A stretch of 64,000 bases of DNA from positions 248,001-312,000 of the forward strand of contig CAVSQL010000011.1 of assembly GCA_963730065.1 (NCBI GenBank), in the 5' to 3' direction. Each line of letters opens with the position of its first letter. The first letter of the stretch is position 1. Shown here one piece after another: positions 16,710 to 25,822 of this stretch. This DNA is from UBA9676 sp963730065 (GTDB lineage Bacteria > Actinomycetota > Actinomycetes > Streptosporangiales > Streptosporangiaceae). The translations under genes and the position numbers were made by a program. The notes beneath the pieces are model-generated. The model saw only the letters and a program-made list of their open reading frames with translations. It had not been told where the DNA came from and ran no database searches.

Positions 16710-17588
16710 GTGCGGGAATTCGTCCAGTTCACGCTCGGCGGCATCAGCTTCGGCATGGTCTACGCGGCGATCGCGCTCTCTCTGGTGCTGATCTGGCGCG
16801 GCACCCGCATCCTCAACTACTCCCAGGGCGCCATGGCGATGTTCACCGCCTACATCGCGTTCACCGTCATCAGCCACACCGGCAACTACTGGGCCGGGTT
16901 CGCCGCGGCGCTGGCCGCCGGGCTGCTGCTCGGCGCGGTGATCGAGCGGACCGTCATCCGCCCGGTGGAGAACAAGCCGCCGCTCAACGCGGTCGTGGTG
17001 ACCATCGGCCTGCTGGTGTTCCTGGAAGGCCTGGCCGGCATCATCTACGGCGGCCAGTACCGCTCCTTCCCGGCCGCCTTCTCCATCACCGGCCTGCACG
17101 CGGGATCGCTCGCCCTCGGGATCTCGCTCAACGACGTGTTCGTGGCCGGCGCCGTGCTCGCCGCCGCGCTCGGTCTCGCCGTGCTGTTCCGCTACACCTC
17201 GGCCGGCCTGCGGCTGCGGGCGGCCGCGTTCAACACCTACGCGGCGCGGCTGCTCGGGGTCCGGGTCGGGCGGATGTTCACCCTGGGCTGGGCGCTCGCG
17301 GGGCTGATCGGCGCCCTGGCCGGGGTGCTGGTCTCCCCCGACACGTTCCTGTACCCGGCCAGCATGGACTCGATCTTCGTGCTCGGTTTCACGGCAGCGG
17401 TGATCGGCGGGCTCGACAGCCCGGTCGGCGCGGTCGTCGGCGGCCTCATCCTCGGCGTCGCGCTCAACTACGTCGGCGGCTATCTCGGCTCCAACCTGGT
17501 GCCGATCTTCGGGCTCGCCGCGCTGATCGTGATCCTGATGTTCCGCCCCTCGGGACTGTTCTCCGCCACCACCAGCCGGCAGGTGTGA
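16710..17588 (+). CDS. livH: Branched-chain-type ABC transporter permease LivH
   Basis: 292 residues with about eight TM helices. It begins FTLGGISFGMVYAAIALSL with the family GLxYALxALG-like entry helix. The cytoplasmic coupling loop is FRYTSAGLRLRAAAFNTYAARLLG, matching the conserved (T/S)-x-x-G-x-x-x-RA-x-x-x-N block. The C-terminal GFTAAVIGGLDSPVGAVVGGLILG is also conserved. The GTG start has GGAAGGAGG about 10 bases upstream. It is immediately followed by livM (2 bp gap). Confidence 0.92.
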   Translation: MREFVQFTLGGISFGMVYAAIALSLVLIWRGTRILNYSQGAMAMFTAYIAFTVISHTGNYWAGFAAALAAGLLLGAVIERTVIRPVENKPPLNAVVVTIGLLVFLEGLAGIIYGGQYRSFPAAFSITGLHAGSLALGISLNDVFVAGAVLAAALGLAVLFRYTSAGLRLRAAAFNTYAARLLGVRVGRMFTLGWALAGLIGALAGVLVSPDTFLYPASMDSIFVLGFTAAVIGGLDSPVGAVVGGLILGVALNYVGGYLGSNLVPIFGLAALIVILMFRPSGLFSATTSRQV

Positions 17589-17590
17589 CT

Positions 17591-18646
17591 ATGACGCTGG
17601 CGCGCCACGTCGGGGCCGCGATCATCGCGGCGGTGGTGATCTGGGTGCTGACGGTCCAGCTGAGCTCGTTCCGCGACTACCAGCTCGCCGACATCGCCGT
17701 CTATGTGGTCGCCATCGCCGGGCTCACCGTGCTGATCGGGCTGAGCGGCCAGATCTCGCTCGGCAACGGCGCGTTCATGGCGATCGGCGCCTACGCCACG
17801 GCACTGCTGCAGATGCACCTGAACTGGCCGCTGTGGGCCCTGTTCCCGGCCAGCGCGGCGATCGCGGCGGTGGCCGGGGTTGCGGTCGGCGCGGCCGCCG
17901 CCCGGCTGCACGGGCCCTACCTGGCCGGGGCCACGCTCCTGCTCGCGGTCGCGCTGCCCTCGTTCGCGACCCAGTTCCCCGGCGTGTTCGGCGGCGACCA
18001 GGGGCTGAGCGTCACCGTCGCCGCCCCGGCCGCGCTCGGCGTGGACTTCCCGCCCACCCGGTGGCTGGCCTGGGTCAACGCCGCCGCCGCGCTGATCGTC
18101 CTGGTACTGCTGGCCAACCTGGCCCGCAGCCGGATCGGACGCTCGTGGCGGGCCATCCGGGACAACGAGGCCGCCGCCGCCCTGGCCGGCCTCAACGTGG
18201 CCCGGCTGCGGGTCCTCGCTTTCGTGGTGAGCGCGGCCTGCGCGGGCCTGGCCGGCTCCATGCTGGCCGTCTACGCCTCACAGGTCTCCCCCGGCTCGTT
18301 CACCGTCACCCTGTCGATCGCGCTGCTGACCGGGGCGGTGATCGGCGGGCTCGGCAGCCTGGCCGGGGCGCTGTGGGGCAGCCTCGTGATCGTCCTGGTG
18401 CCGACCTATGTGATGGACGTGGCCACCAGCCACGGCCTGTCCAGCACGGCCGCCGCCAACATCCCGGTCGCGGCGTACGGGGTGGTCCTCATCGCCGTGA
18501 TGCTCGTCTTCCCCGCCGGCATCCAGGGGGGGCTGCGCCGGTTCTTCGGGCTCACCCCGCCCACCGACGCGGGCCCACTTGCCCGCCTCAATTCCTTGCG
18601 CCGGCGTCCGCCGGCCAGCGAACACCAGGAAGAAGGCACCACATGA
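17591..18646 (+). CDS. livM: Branched-chain-type ABC transporter permease LivM
   Basis: 351 residues with about nine TM helices. Diagnostic blocks are GLSGQISLGNGAFMAIGAY (about 49-67), the coupling loop SRIGRSWRAIRDNEAAAALAG, and GGLGSLAGALWGS near the end. It pairs with LivH. It starts 2 bp after livH, and its stop overlaps the substrate-binding protein gene in an ATGA junction, so the five genes form a strict operon. The C-terminal cytoplasmic tail is somewhat extended. Confidence 0.92.
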   Translation: MTLARHVGAAIIAAVVIWVLTVQLSSFRDYQLADIAVYVVAIAGLTVLIGLSGQISLGNGAFMAIGAYATALLQMHLNWPLWALFPASAAIAAVAGVAVGAAAARLHGPYLAGATLLLAVALPSFATQFPGVFGGDQGLSVTVAAPAALGVDFPPTRWLAWVNAAAALIVLVLLANLARSRIGRSWRAIRDNEAAAALAGLNVARLRVLAFVVSAACAGLAGSMLAVYASQVSPGSFTVTLSIALLTGAVIGGLGSLAGALWGSLVIVLVPTYVMDVATSHGLSSTAAANIPVAAYGVVLIAVMLVFPAGIQGGLRRFFGLTPPTDAGPLARLNSLRRRPPASEHQEEGTT

Positions 18647-19971
18647 ACAAATCTCAGCGGGTACGCCCGCTCGCCATCGCCGCCGCCGCGGCCGCCGCCG
18701 CGATGATAGCCGCCGGCTGCAGCAGCGGTTCCTCCTCGTCATCGTCCTCCGGCGCGGCCACCGCATCCGCCCCGGGTATCACGGCGACCCAGATCCTCAT
18801 CGGCAGCCACCAGCCGCTCACCGGGCCGGCCGCGCCGGGCTACAGCGAGATCGCGCCCGCGTCCAACGCCTACTTCCAGTACGTCAACGCGCACGGCGGC
18901 ATCTACGGCCGGAAGATCAAGTACACCTACCTCGACGACGGCTACGACCCGTCCAAGACCGTGTCCGACGTCCACCAGCTCATCCTCCAGGACAACGTGT
19001 ACGCGATCTTCGACGGCCTGGGCACGCCCACCCACCTGGCCGCGGCCAGCTTCATCAACTCCAGCAAGGTGCCCGACGTGTTCGTCGCCTCCGGCTGCGA
19101 CTGCTGGAACGACCCGTCCAAGTACCCGGAGACGTTCGGCTGGCAGATCGACTACATCCGCGAGGGAAAGATCCTCGGCGCCTACATCAAGCAGCATTTC
19201 GCCGGCAAGAAGATCGGCTACTTCTACCAGAACGACGAGTTCGGCCAGGACGGCGTGAAGGGCCTGGACGACGAGATCCCCTCCTCGCAGGTCGTGAGCA
19301 GGCAGACCTACGTGCCGACCAACGTCAACGTCGGCCCGGCGGTCGCCGCGCTGAAGGCGTCCGGTGCCCAGGTCGTGGTGTCGTTCGCCATCCCGGCGTT
19401 CAACGCCCTGCTCAAGCTGACCAGCCTCAAGCTCGCCTTCAGCCCCACCCTGGTGGCCAGCAACGTGGGCACGGACCCGATCACCCTGGGCGGGCTGCTG
19501 GAGGCGTTCGCCAAGCAGGGCGGCGCGACGGTCAACGGCAACCAGCTCACGCAGGGAATCATCACCGACGGCTACCTGCCCACCCTCGGCAACACGGGCA
19601 ACAGCTGGATCGCGCTGTTCAAGAAGGTCCACGACACCTACGACCCCAAGGCGCCCTTCGACGGCAACGTGCTCTACGGCGAGGCGGTCGGGTACGCGTT
19701 CGTGCAGGCCATGATGAAGGCCGGCAAGAACCCGACCCGGGCCGACCTGGTCAGCGCGCTCAACTCCGGGCTGCCGCAGGGCCCGGCGGTGGCGCCCTAC
19801 GCCTACTCCGCCACCGACCACTCCGGGATCACCGGTGCCTACATCGGCGTGATCAAGAACGGCGCGCTTGTCCAGCAGGGCCCGGTCTACGTGACCGACA
19901 CCAGCCCGACCGGGGCGGTCACCCCGTACACCGGGTCCGAGCAGGCGGCGCCCGCCAGCGGGATGCCGTAG
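18643..19971 (+). CDS. livK: Liv-type ABC transporter substrate-binding lipoprotein
   Basis: 442 residues. A signal peptide (Ala-rich, residues 9-25) ends in the lipobox IAAGC with lipidated Cys26. A Ser-rich linker follows, then the periplasmic-binding-protein fold of the peripla_BP_6 type: ILIGSHQPLTGPAAPGYSEI, NAHGGIYGRKIKYTYLDDGYDP, and the hinge strand GKKIGYFYQNDEFGQDG. NDEFGQDG and the ligand-binding loops match binding proteins for branched-chain or aromatic acids. It overlaps livM by 4 bp (ATGA), with AGAAGG upstream. Placement with a CoA ligase suggests a carboxylate ligand rather than a plain amino acid. Confidence 0.9.
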   Translation: MNKSQRVRPLAIAAAAAAAAMIAAGCSSGSSSSSSSGAATASAPGITATQILIGSHQPLTGPAAPGYSEIAPASNAYFQYVNAHGGIYGRKIKYTYLDDGYDPSKTVSDVHQLILQDNVYAIFDGLGTPTHLAAASFINSSKVPDVFVASGCDCWNDPSKYPETFGWQIDYIREGKILGAYIKQHFAGKKIGYFYQNDEFGQDGVKGLDDEIPSSQVVSRQTYVPTNVNVGPAVAALKASGAQVVVSFAIPAFNALLKLTSLKLAFSPTLVASNVGTDPITLGGLLEAFAKQGGATVNGNQLTQGIITDGYLPTLGNTGNSWIALFKKVHDTYDPKAPFDGNVLYGEAVGYAFVQAMMKAGKNPTRADLVSALNSGLPQGPAVAPYAYSATDHSGITGAYIGVIKNGALVQQGPVYVTDTSPTGAVTPYTGSEQAAPASGMP

Positions 19972-20154
19972 GACAACGCCCTAGTCAGCGGCACTATCAT
20001 GCGCACAGGTGCTGGCCTGCCACCGCCCGGGCGGATCCCGGCCGGTGGCGGGCCAGCCCCTGGCACCAGCCGGGCCAGCCAGGAAGCGGCCGCCGCGCCT
20101 GCCCGCACCGCGGGGCCAGCCGCCCGCCGCGCGCCCCGAGCGGGGGGAACCGGC

Positions 20155-20820
20155 GTGACTGTGGCAGCGAACCGCCGGACCACCCGGCCCCCCCGGCCCG
20201 CCGCGGGCCATGACCTGCCGCCCGCTCAGCGGCTGCTGCGGGCGGCGGAGGAGCTGTTCGGGGAGAGCAGCTACCGGCGGGCGACCGTGGCCGGGATCTG
20301 CGCCCGGGCCGGCATCGCCACCGGGAGTTTCTACGCCCATTTCGGCTCCAAGGCGGAGATCTTCGCCGCCGTGGTCCGCCAGCTCAACGCCGACCTGCGG
20401 ACGGCGATGAGAGAGGCGATCGAGCGGGCCGGTGACGGCCAGCGGGACCGGGAACGGGCCGCCTTCCGCGCCTTCTTCGACATGCTGTCGCAACGGCCGT
20501 GGATGGACCGGATCGTGCGGGAGTCGGAGTTCGTCGACCCGGGGCTCTTCCGCGAGTACTACGAGCACCTGGCCCGCGGCTACGCGCGCGGGGTGCGCCG
20601 GGCCCAGCTCGGCCGCGAGGTGGACGCCCGGTATGACCCGGAGGTGATCGCCTACATCTACACGGGGATCGGCAACTTCATCGGCATGCGCTGGGCCGAC
20701 TGGACCGCGGGTGGCCATGTTCCCGAGGACGTCCTCGACGACGTGCTGGAGGTGCTGCGCCGCGGCCTTCCGCCCAGTGCGGCCGGCCGGGCCGCCCCGG
20801 CCCCGGACGTACCGGCGTGA
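20155..20820 (+). CDS. TetR/AcrR-family transcriptional regulator
   Basis: 221 residues. The HTH is in residues about 20-70: LLRAAEELFGESSYRRATVAG, then ICARAGIATGSFYAHFGSKAEIF as the recognition helix and YxHFxSK signature. The C-terminal domain includes FFDMLSQRPWMDRIVRESEFV and a GIGNFIGMRWADW core, as in fatty-acid/CoA-linked TetR proteins. I chose GTG 20155 with a GGGGGGAA site upstream; the frame continues to ATG 19999 but that gives an unusually long Pro/Gly-rich extension. It lies between livK and the CoA ligase and probably controls them. Confidence 0.87.
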   Translation: MTVAANRRTTRPPRPAAGHDLPPAQRLLRAAEELFGESSYRRATVAGICARAGIATGSFYAHFGSKAEIFAAVVRQLNADLRTAMREAIERAGDGQRDRERAAFRAFFDMLSQRPWMDRIVRESEFVDPGLFREYYEHLARGYARGVRRAQLGREVDARYDPEVIAYIYTGIGNFIGMRWADWTAGGHVPEDVLDDVLEVLRRGLPPSAAGRAAPAPDVPA

Positions 20821-20842
20821 ACGCGGACGTATTGTCTTGAGC

Positions 20843-22416
20843 GTGGCTGATGGGACCGCGCTCTACCGGACGATCCCCGAGGTGCTCTCCGATGCGACTC
20901 GCCGTCACGGCGACGCCACCTGGATCCGCAGCGACGAGGGCTCACTGAGCTTCGGCGCCGCGCTGGCGCAGACGGCGGCCACCGCGCGGGCCCTGCGCGA
21001 CGCCGGGGTGCGTCACGGTGACCTGGTCCTGGTCACGCTCCGCACCACGCCGTCCTACCTGCTGTGCTGGCTGGCGCTCGCCTCGATCGGCGCGGTCACC
21101 GTCTCCGCCAACCCCCGCAGCTCCCCCGCCGAGCTGGCCGGGCTCGCGCACCAGACCAGCCCCCGGGCTCTGATCACCGACGCCGGCCTGTACCCGCTGA
21201 TCGCCGAGGCGGGCCTGGCCGGCCCGCACCCGGGGTCCTGGACGCCAGTGAGCTGACCCAGGGCTGGGCCGGCGCCCAGCCCGTGGAGGCGCCCGGCGCA
21301 GCGTTCCCCGCTCTGGGCGCCGGCGTCAGCCACGCCGACGTGGCGGTCCTCATCCCGACCTCGGGCACCACCGGGAAGTCCAAACTGGTCATGCAGACCC
21401 ACCGGGCCTACGCCATGGCGGGTGAGGGCTTCCCGTACTGGATGGAACTGACCGCCGACGACCGGCTCATGACCTCGCTGCCGCTGTTCCACATCAACGC
21501 GCCCGCCTACTCGGTCATGGGCTCCCTGACCTGCGGGGCCGGCCTCATCCTGCTGCCGCGCTTCTCAGCCAGCACGTTCCTGGACTCGGCCCGCAGGCAC
21601 GGCGCGACCGAGTTCAACGCGATCGGGGCGATGCTGGAGATCCTCATGCGCCAGCCGGCCCGGGCCGGCGACGCCGGCACACCGCTGCGGCTGTGCTACA
21701 CCGGCCCAGCCCCGGCGCGGGCCAGGCAGGAGGAGATGGAACGCCGGTTCGGCCTGCGTATCGTGGTGGGCTACGCGATGTCCGAGAGCCCGTACGGACT
21801 CATCTGGCCGCACGGCTCCCGCCCTTACGAGACGCTCGGCCGCCTGCGCCAGCATCCGCGCCTCGGCGTGGTCAACGAGGCGCGGGTGGTCGGCGACAAC
21901 GGTGAGGTCCTGCCCGCGGGCCAGACCGGCGAGCTGCTGCTGCGCAACCCGGTGATCACCCCCGGCTACTGGGGCATGCCGGAGGTGACGGCCGAGGCGA
22001 TCACCAGCGACGGCTGGCTGCACACCGGCGACCTCGTCACCGTGGATGAGGCTGGCACGTACACGTTCGTGGCGAGGGAGAAAGAGGTGCTGCGCCGCCG
22101 GGGCGAGAACCTCTCCCCGGCCGAGGTGGAGGAGGCGCTCGTCAGCCATCCCGCGGTGCTGGAAGCGGCCGTGGTCGGGGTGCCCTCGGAGCTGTCCGAG
22201 GAGGACGTGAAGGCGTTCGTGGTCCCGGCGCCGGGCGCGCGGCTCGACTTCGCGCAGCTGCGCGCGCACGTGGCGGGGCTGCTCGCCGCCTACAAGGTCC
22301 CCCGCTACTGGCAGGCGGTCAACGACCTGCCCCGCACCCCGACCTCCCGGGTGGCCAAGCACCGCCTCCCGTCCGGCCATCCGCCCGGCGAATACGACGC
22401 CGAATCGGTCTCCTGA
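20843..22416 (+). pseudogene. AMP-binding acyl-CoA synthetase, one frameshift
   Basis: Two frames together make a class I adenylate-forming enzyme of about 524 residues. The first (to about 21235) has the N-terminal SFGAALAQTAATARAL part. The second has the P-loop PTSGTTGKSKLVMQTHRAY, the A5-like VGYAMSESPYG, the hinge TGDLV and the C-terminal RRRGENLSPAEVEEAL with YKVPRYWQAVNDLPRTPTSRVAK, which carries the catalytic Lys. One missing G in the GGGG run at 21232-21235 explains the break, giving HPGVLDASEL when restored. It may be a recent lesion or a sequence error. It would activate a carboxylic acid imported by the adjacent Liv system. The start is GTG 20843 or TTG 20837. Confidence 0.8.
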
Positions 22417-22634
22417 CCCGCACCGGGCGGCGGTTGCTGACCATTGGGTAACCATTTCCACAGCCACGCGACCGCCACCGTCGGCCTGTCATGGGCGGCG
22501 GGCTCACACCGGGTGGCGGTCCCGTCCGGGATCTTCGCCGCCCTGGTGCAGCGGGTGGACGCCGGCACCGGGGACGTCTCGCTGGTCTGCGAGTTAGCGG
22601 TCCGGACGGGCAGGCCGGCCGAGGCCTTCAGCAC

Positions 22635-22667
22635 CCGGTCCGCCGGGGGTCCTCCCCGGCGGACCGG
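22635..22667 (-). terminator. GC-rich hairpin terminator between convergent genes
   Basis: A perfect 14-bp stem (22635-22648 with 22654-22667) closes a 5-base loop just past the stop of the leftward gene at 22680. No T-run follows on either strand, which is usual in high-GC actinobacteria. It also faces the end of the CoA ligase gene and may work in both directions. The rest of 22417-22634 holds no gene that I can support. Confidence 0.6.
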
Positions 22668-22679
22668 TGGCGGGTGCGC

Positions 22680-23492
22680 TCAGATCCGGTAGAACAGGTT
22701 CAGGAAGCGGTCGGCCAGTGCCTGGTCGCCGCGGGCGTTGCCCCCGTTGATCCGGCCGAACGTGGTGAGCACCATGCCGCCGGCGTCGAAGTCGAGCACG
22801 GTGGGCAGGTCGTCGACCTCACCCGGCTCGTAAGACATTCCCTGTTCGGAGATGCTCATCCGGTAGCTGCCCGCGTTGCGCCCGCTGACGGTGACGCCGA
22901 TGGTGAACGGGCTGAGGTCGGCGCTGGCCCGGATGGTGTACTGCCAGATGATGAACATGTACGGCACCAGCAGGTCGGCCGCATCGGCGGAGAGCGCGTG
23001 CGCCCGCCCGGTGCCCTCGCGGATGTCCCACGAGTGCACGCCGTAGTCCATTAGCTGGCCACCGGCGTAGATGGACGGGGGCACCGGCCCCATATAAGCG
23101 TGCGGGGCCATGAAGCTGGTCCACTCCTCGGCGGTGAGCGGCTCGAGGATGCCCATCATCTTGTCGAGATCGTTGCGGACACGGCCCATCATTTCGGCCT
23201 GCGGCACGTTACGGAATGCTCTTCCCCCGTTGCCGGCCAGCTCGTGCATGACGGGCAGCCCGTGCGCGTCGGCGGAGCTGCCTGCCCGCGCGACCTCGAA
23301 CGACTTGAAGTATCCCTCAGTGGTGTTGACCAGGTGACCGATGATGTCGCGGACCTGCCAGTCCGAGCAGGCGGTAGGAGCCTCCCAGGCGCCTGGTTCC
23401 TCGGCCATGGCGAACATGCGTTCCGCTTCCTCGCGGACGACCCGGAGGATGGTGTCTTTCCCCTCGTAGGTCATCGCGTTCCACGCGCTCAT
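22680..23492 (-). CDS. Mycothiol-dependent maleylpyruvate isomerase/DinB-superfamily protein
   Basis: 270 residues. The N-terminal helical bundle has the family's metal site: WQVRDIIGHLVNTTEGYFKS (His about 60), with HSWDIREG further on (His about 160). The C-terminal domain, INGGNARGDQALADRFL near the end, fits the mycothiol-dependent wing. These enzymes use mycothiol for isomerisation or conjugation, and many act in detoxification; the exact substrate is unknown. ATG 23492 has AAGGAGAGG about 8 bases upstream. It is transcribed alone and ends at a strong hairpin. Confidence 0.87.
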   Translation of the reverse strand: MSAWNAMTYEGKDTILRVVREEAERMFAMAEEPGAWEAPTACSDWQVRDIIGHLVNTTEGYFKSFEVARAGSSADAHGLPVMHELAGNGGRAFRNVPQAEMMGRVRNDLDKMMGILEPLTAEEWTSFMAPHAYMGPVPPSIYAGGQLMDYGVHSWDIREGTGRAHALSADAADLLVPYMFIIWQYTIRASADLSPFTIGVTVSGRNAGSYRMSISEQGMSYEPGEVDDLPTVLDFDAGGMVLTTFGRINGGNARGDQALADRFLNLFYRI

Positions 23493-23928
23493 AGTGGTCC
23501 CTCTCCTTGTATGAGCGCCCCGGCCGGCCCGGATGACCAGCGGTGGCGCGCGGGCCGGTGGCGGGGCCGCCGCGGCGGCCATGCACCGCACGACAGTTCA
23601 CATCACGAACCTCAGCGCACTATGCGCCCGCATGTCAATGCTTCCAGTTCTTCGGCGTCAAGTGGGCAGGGGCCCAGGCGGCAGCCGTCATGACGGGCCC
23701 GGGCTGGCACCTTCACTGACGCGCAGACTCTGTCGCCCATGTCACATCGCCAAGGGTGCCGAAGACCGCCCCGAAGTCGCGCACGGCCTGTACATGTACG
23801 AGTACTACCGCTGTCGCTGCGATTTGTGCCGAGCCGCAAACGCCGTTGCCAGTGCCAGGAAGCGGCGGTTGTACGGGCAGAGAAGTCGCGCCTCAGCACT
23901 AGAAGCCGTATTCTCGACTGCGGCACGA
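23493..23928 (+). other. Intergenic stretch with a possible decayed Cys-motif ORF
   Basis: This 436-bp stretch has no firm gene. One rightward frame, from about ATG 23632, encodes RLCRPCHIAKG and then HGLYMYEYYRCRCDLCRAAN with a basic ARKRRLYG tail. The HG-x(n)-Y-x-CRCDLCR-A pattern recurs in small zinc-binding-like proteins of actinobacterial phages and mobile elements. The frame does not stop before the tRNA but runs through it, and base composition is less biased than in neighbours. I read it as a remnant of mobile DNA next to a tRNA gene, not as a working gene. Confidence 0.35.
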
Positions 23929-24001
<73 letters not shown>

Positions 24002-24087
24002 CCGAAAGCGGGGGCAAAGCGTGGGATGATCTTGGCGAAAGGCTGTCGAAGAAGGCTCTGAACTGCGAGGATGCTCTAGCTGACCAG

Positions 24088-24138
24088 CAAGCTACCGGTC
24101 AACAGCCGGACGCTCCGCCGGCTGAGCTACGCGGGATC
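24088..24138 (-). pseudogene. Degenerate tRNA-Asn-like fragment
   Basis: Read on the minus strand, this holds a tRNA-like 5' half. There is an acceptor-like GATCCCGC, then GTAGCTCAGC and GGAGC as D arm, then TCCGG-CTGTTGA-CCGGT with a GTT anticodon and one T-T mismatch in the stem. A T arm with TTCRANY is absent, so a working tRNA is unlikely. It is antisense to the intact tRNA-Asn 90 bp away. The rest of 24002-24348 shows no gene. Confidence 0.4.
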
Positions 24139-24348
24139 AACCGATCCAGGGACACCGGACCGGGCAGCGCCGGTGATCAGCTTGCGTTCGCGGGGTTAAG
24201 GGTAGCGTACGAACGCAGCACCTGCTTCCCGGCCACCCGGTGCCTGCCGGTGTGACACGTAGATGACAGGGGCATGGCCTAGGAGTACGCCACCTATCGC
24301 GGGGAAGTCGACCCCGCAAAGTTCACTCGCGGAAAGTGGGGTGCCGAG

Positions 24349-24741
24349 ATGCGGTACCGAATGGCGTTCGTTGTTGGCCTCGGCGTTGGCTTCGTGCTCG
24401 GCGCCCGGGCGGGCCGGGAGCGCTACGAGCAGATGGTCAAGGTCACGCGCAAGGCGGCGGACAGCCCGGCCGTGCAGCAGGCGGCCGGTGCCATCCAGGC
24501 GCAGGCGGCTGGCCTGGTCAAGACGACCAAGGGCAAACTGGCCGACCAGGTGCCCAAGCTGACTGAGAGCGCCCGCGGCAAGGCTAAGACGGCGCGCGGC
24601 AAGGCCGGGACCGCCCGCAGCAAGGTGGGATCAACCTTGCATGATCATGGCGTCGGGGCCAAGAACAGCCACGGGCGGCCGGCCTCCGACGGCAACCGCG
24701 GGCGCACGTCGGCACCGGACGCGGGCGGAACGCCGGGCTGA
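24349..24741 (+). CDS. YtxH-like membrane-tethered protein
   Basis: 130 residues. An N-terminal hydrophobic segment, MAFVVGLGVGFVLGARAGRERYE (about 4-26), has the Gly-rich helix and GxRAGRxRYE motif of YtxH-type proteins. A long Ala/Lys-rich amphipathic region follows (about 30-95) with repeats of the form KGKLA, RGKAKTARGKAGTARSK, which could be a helical rod or DNA/lipid-binding surface. A low-complexity tail ends the protein. Function is unknown; homologues in actinobacteria are annotated as stress-related or hypothetical. A terminator hairpin lies 10 bp beyond the stop. Confidence 0.78.
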   Translation: MRYRMAFVVGLGVGFVLGARAGRERYEQMVKVTRKAADSPAVQQAAGAIQAQAAGLVKTTKGKLADQVPKLTESARGKAKTARGKAGTARSKVGSTLHDHGVGAKNSHGRPASDGNRGRTSAPDAGGTPG

Positions 24742-24750
24742 TTTGCGAGC

Positions 24751-24779
24751 GGCCGTCCCGCCCGGAGACCGGGACGGCC
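24751..24779 (+). terminator. Terminator hairpin after the YtxH-like gene
   Basis: A perfect 10-bp stem, GGCCGTCCCG at 24751-24760 with its complement at 24770-24779, and a 9-base loop. It starts 10 bp after the stop at 24741. No U-tract follows, as is common in this group. Confidence 0.65.
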
Positions 24780-24830
24780 CCGTGTCGTGTCGCCTGGTCC
24801 ATCCAGACACTGCTGTCATAAGATCACCTC

Positions 24831-25730
24831 ATGAGTCCGCTATCCGGGGTACTGACCGAGACCTGGGCCCTGTACCGCAAGTACGCGGCCCACTTCCTCC
24901 TGATCGCGTTCGTGATCTACCTGGTCACAGCCGTCGTGTTCGCCCTGCTCGCGCTGGCCGGGCCCGTCGGCTATGTCTTCGCCGAGATCATCGATCTCGC
25001 CGCGGCGTTCCTGCTCCAGGCGGCGCTGGTCAAGGCGGTCCAGGATGTCCGGGATGGCCGGGTCGATCTCGACCTCGGCCAGACCTACCGGGCCGCCGTC
25101 CCCTTCATCCTGCCGGTAGCCGGCGCGTCGATCCTGGCCGCGATCGGCATCGCGATCGGCTTCGTGCTGCTGATCGTGCCCGGCCTCATCCTGCTGACGT
25201 TCTGGTGCCTGATCGTGCCCTGCATCGTGATCGGGGGGGCGGGCGTATTCGCCTCGTTCGGCCAGAGCATGCGGACCGTGCGCGGCTACGCGTGGAACGT
25301 GTTCGGCACCCTCATCCTGGTGTTCCTGATCTACATCGCGCTGGGCATCGTGGTCGGCCTGGTCCTGGTGTTCCTGCCGCATTTCCTCCGCAACTTCGTG
25401 AGTACCGTCGTGATCGGCACGCTGGTCGCGCCGTTCCTGGCGCTGGTGGTCACGCTCATCTACTACCGCCTCACCGCCGCCCACGCCGGCCAGCCCTATG
25501 TCGCCACCAGCCCGGAGGGCACCGCGGTCTGGGAGCCCCCCTACCCCACGGCGGACTCCGGCCCGGCGGCCACCCCCGGTGCGGCCCCCGCGGACACCAC
25601 GATCCCGCCGACACCAGGCTCGACAGCACCGTTCCCGCCTGCGGAGCCACCTGGCTCGGGCGCCCCGCCGGGGGCGGGCCCGGGCTCGCCGCCTCCTCCG
25701 CCGCCTCCGCCCGGTCCCGGCGCTACCTGA
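24831..25730 (+). CDS. Polytopic membrane protein, GDPD-membrane-domain/DUF7847-like
   Basis: 299 residues with about six TM helices. The start, GVLTETWALYRKYAAHFLLIA, and the central IVPGLILLTFWCLIVPCIVIGG match the membrane domain that also occurs in glycerophosphodiester phosphodiesterases. Next is GQSMRTVRGYAWNVFGTLILV, typical of that fold. The last 90 residues are a cytoplasmic or surface-exposed Pro/Gly/Ala-rich tail ending in a run of eight prolines. It probably acts in the envelope, but there is no catalytic GDPD domain. No ribosome binding site is evident at ATG 24831. It follows the YtxH-like gene after a terminator. Confidence 0.8.
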   Translation: MSPLSGVLTETWALYRKYAAHFLLIAFVIYLVTAVVFALLALAGPVGYVFAEIIDLAAAFLLQAALVKAVQDVRDGRVDLDLGQTYRAAVPFILPVAGASILAAIGIAIGFVLLIVPGLILLTFWCLIVPCIVIGGAGVFASFGQSMRTVRGYAWNVFGTLILVFLIYIALGIVVGLVLVFLPHFLRNFVSTVVIGTLVAPFLALVVTLIYYRLTAAHAGQPYVATSPEGTAVWEPPYPTADSGPAATPGAAPADTTIPPTPGSTAPFPPAEPPGSGAPPGAGPGSPPPPPPPPGPGAT

Positions 25731-25822
25731 CCCGCTGGGTCTTCGCCCCGTATCTCTCTGCCCGGGTCACCCGCGCGCCGCAGGTCACGCCGTGGGTGCC
25801 TTCTGGGCAAGCGCCGTCGGGT

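Noticed and set aside
19999..20154. N-terminal extension of the TetR regulator from ATG 19999
   Set aside because: It adds 52 Pro/Gly/Ala-rich residues before a normal TetR start; GTG 20155 has a purine-rich site and gives the usual family length.
22444..22692. 82-residue ORF between the CoA ligase and the maleylpyruvate isomerase-like gene
   Set aside because: TTG start, no ribosome binding site, runs through a strong terminator hairpin and the neighbouring stop; no family recognised.
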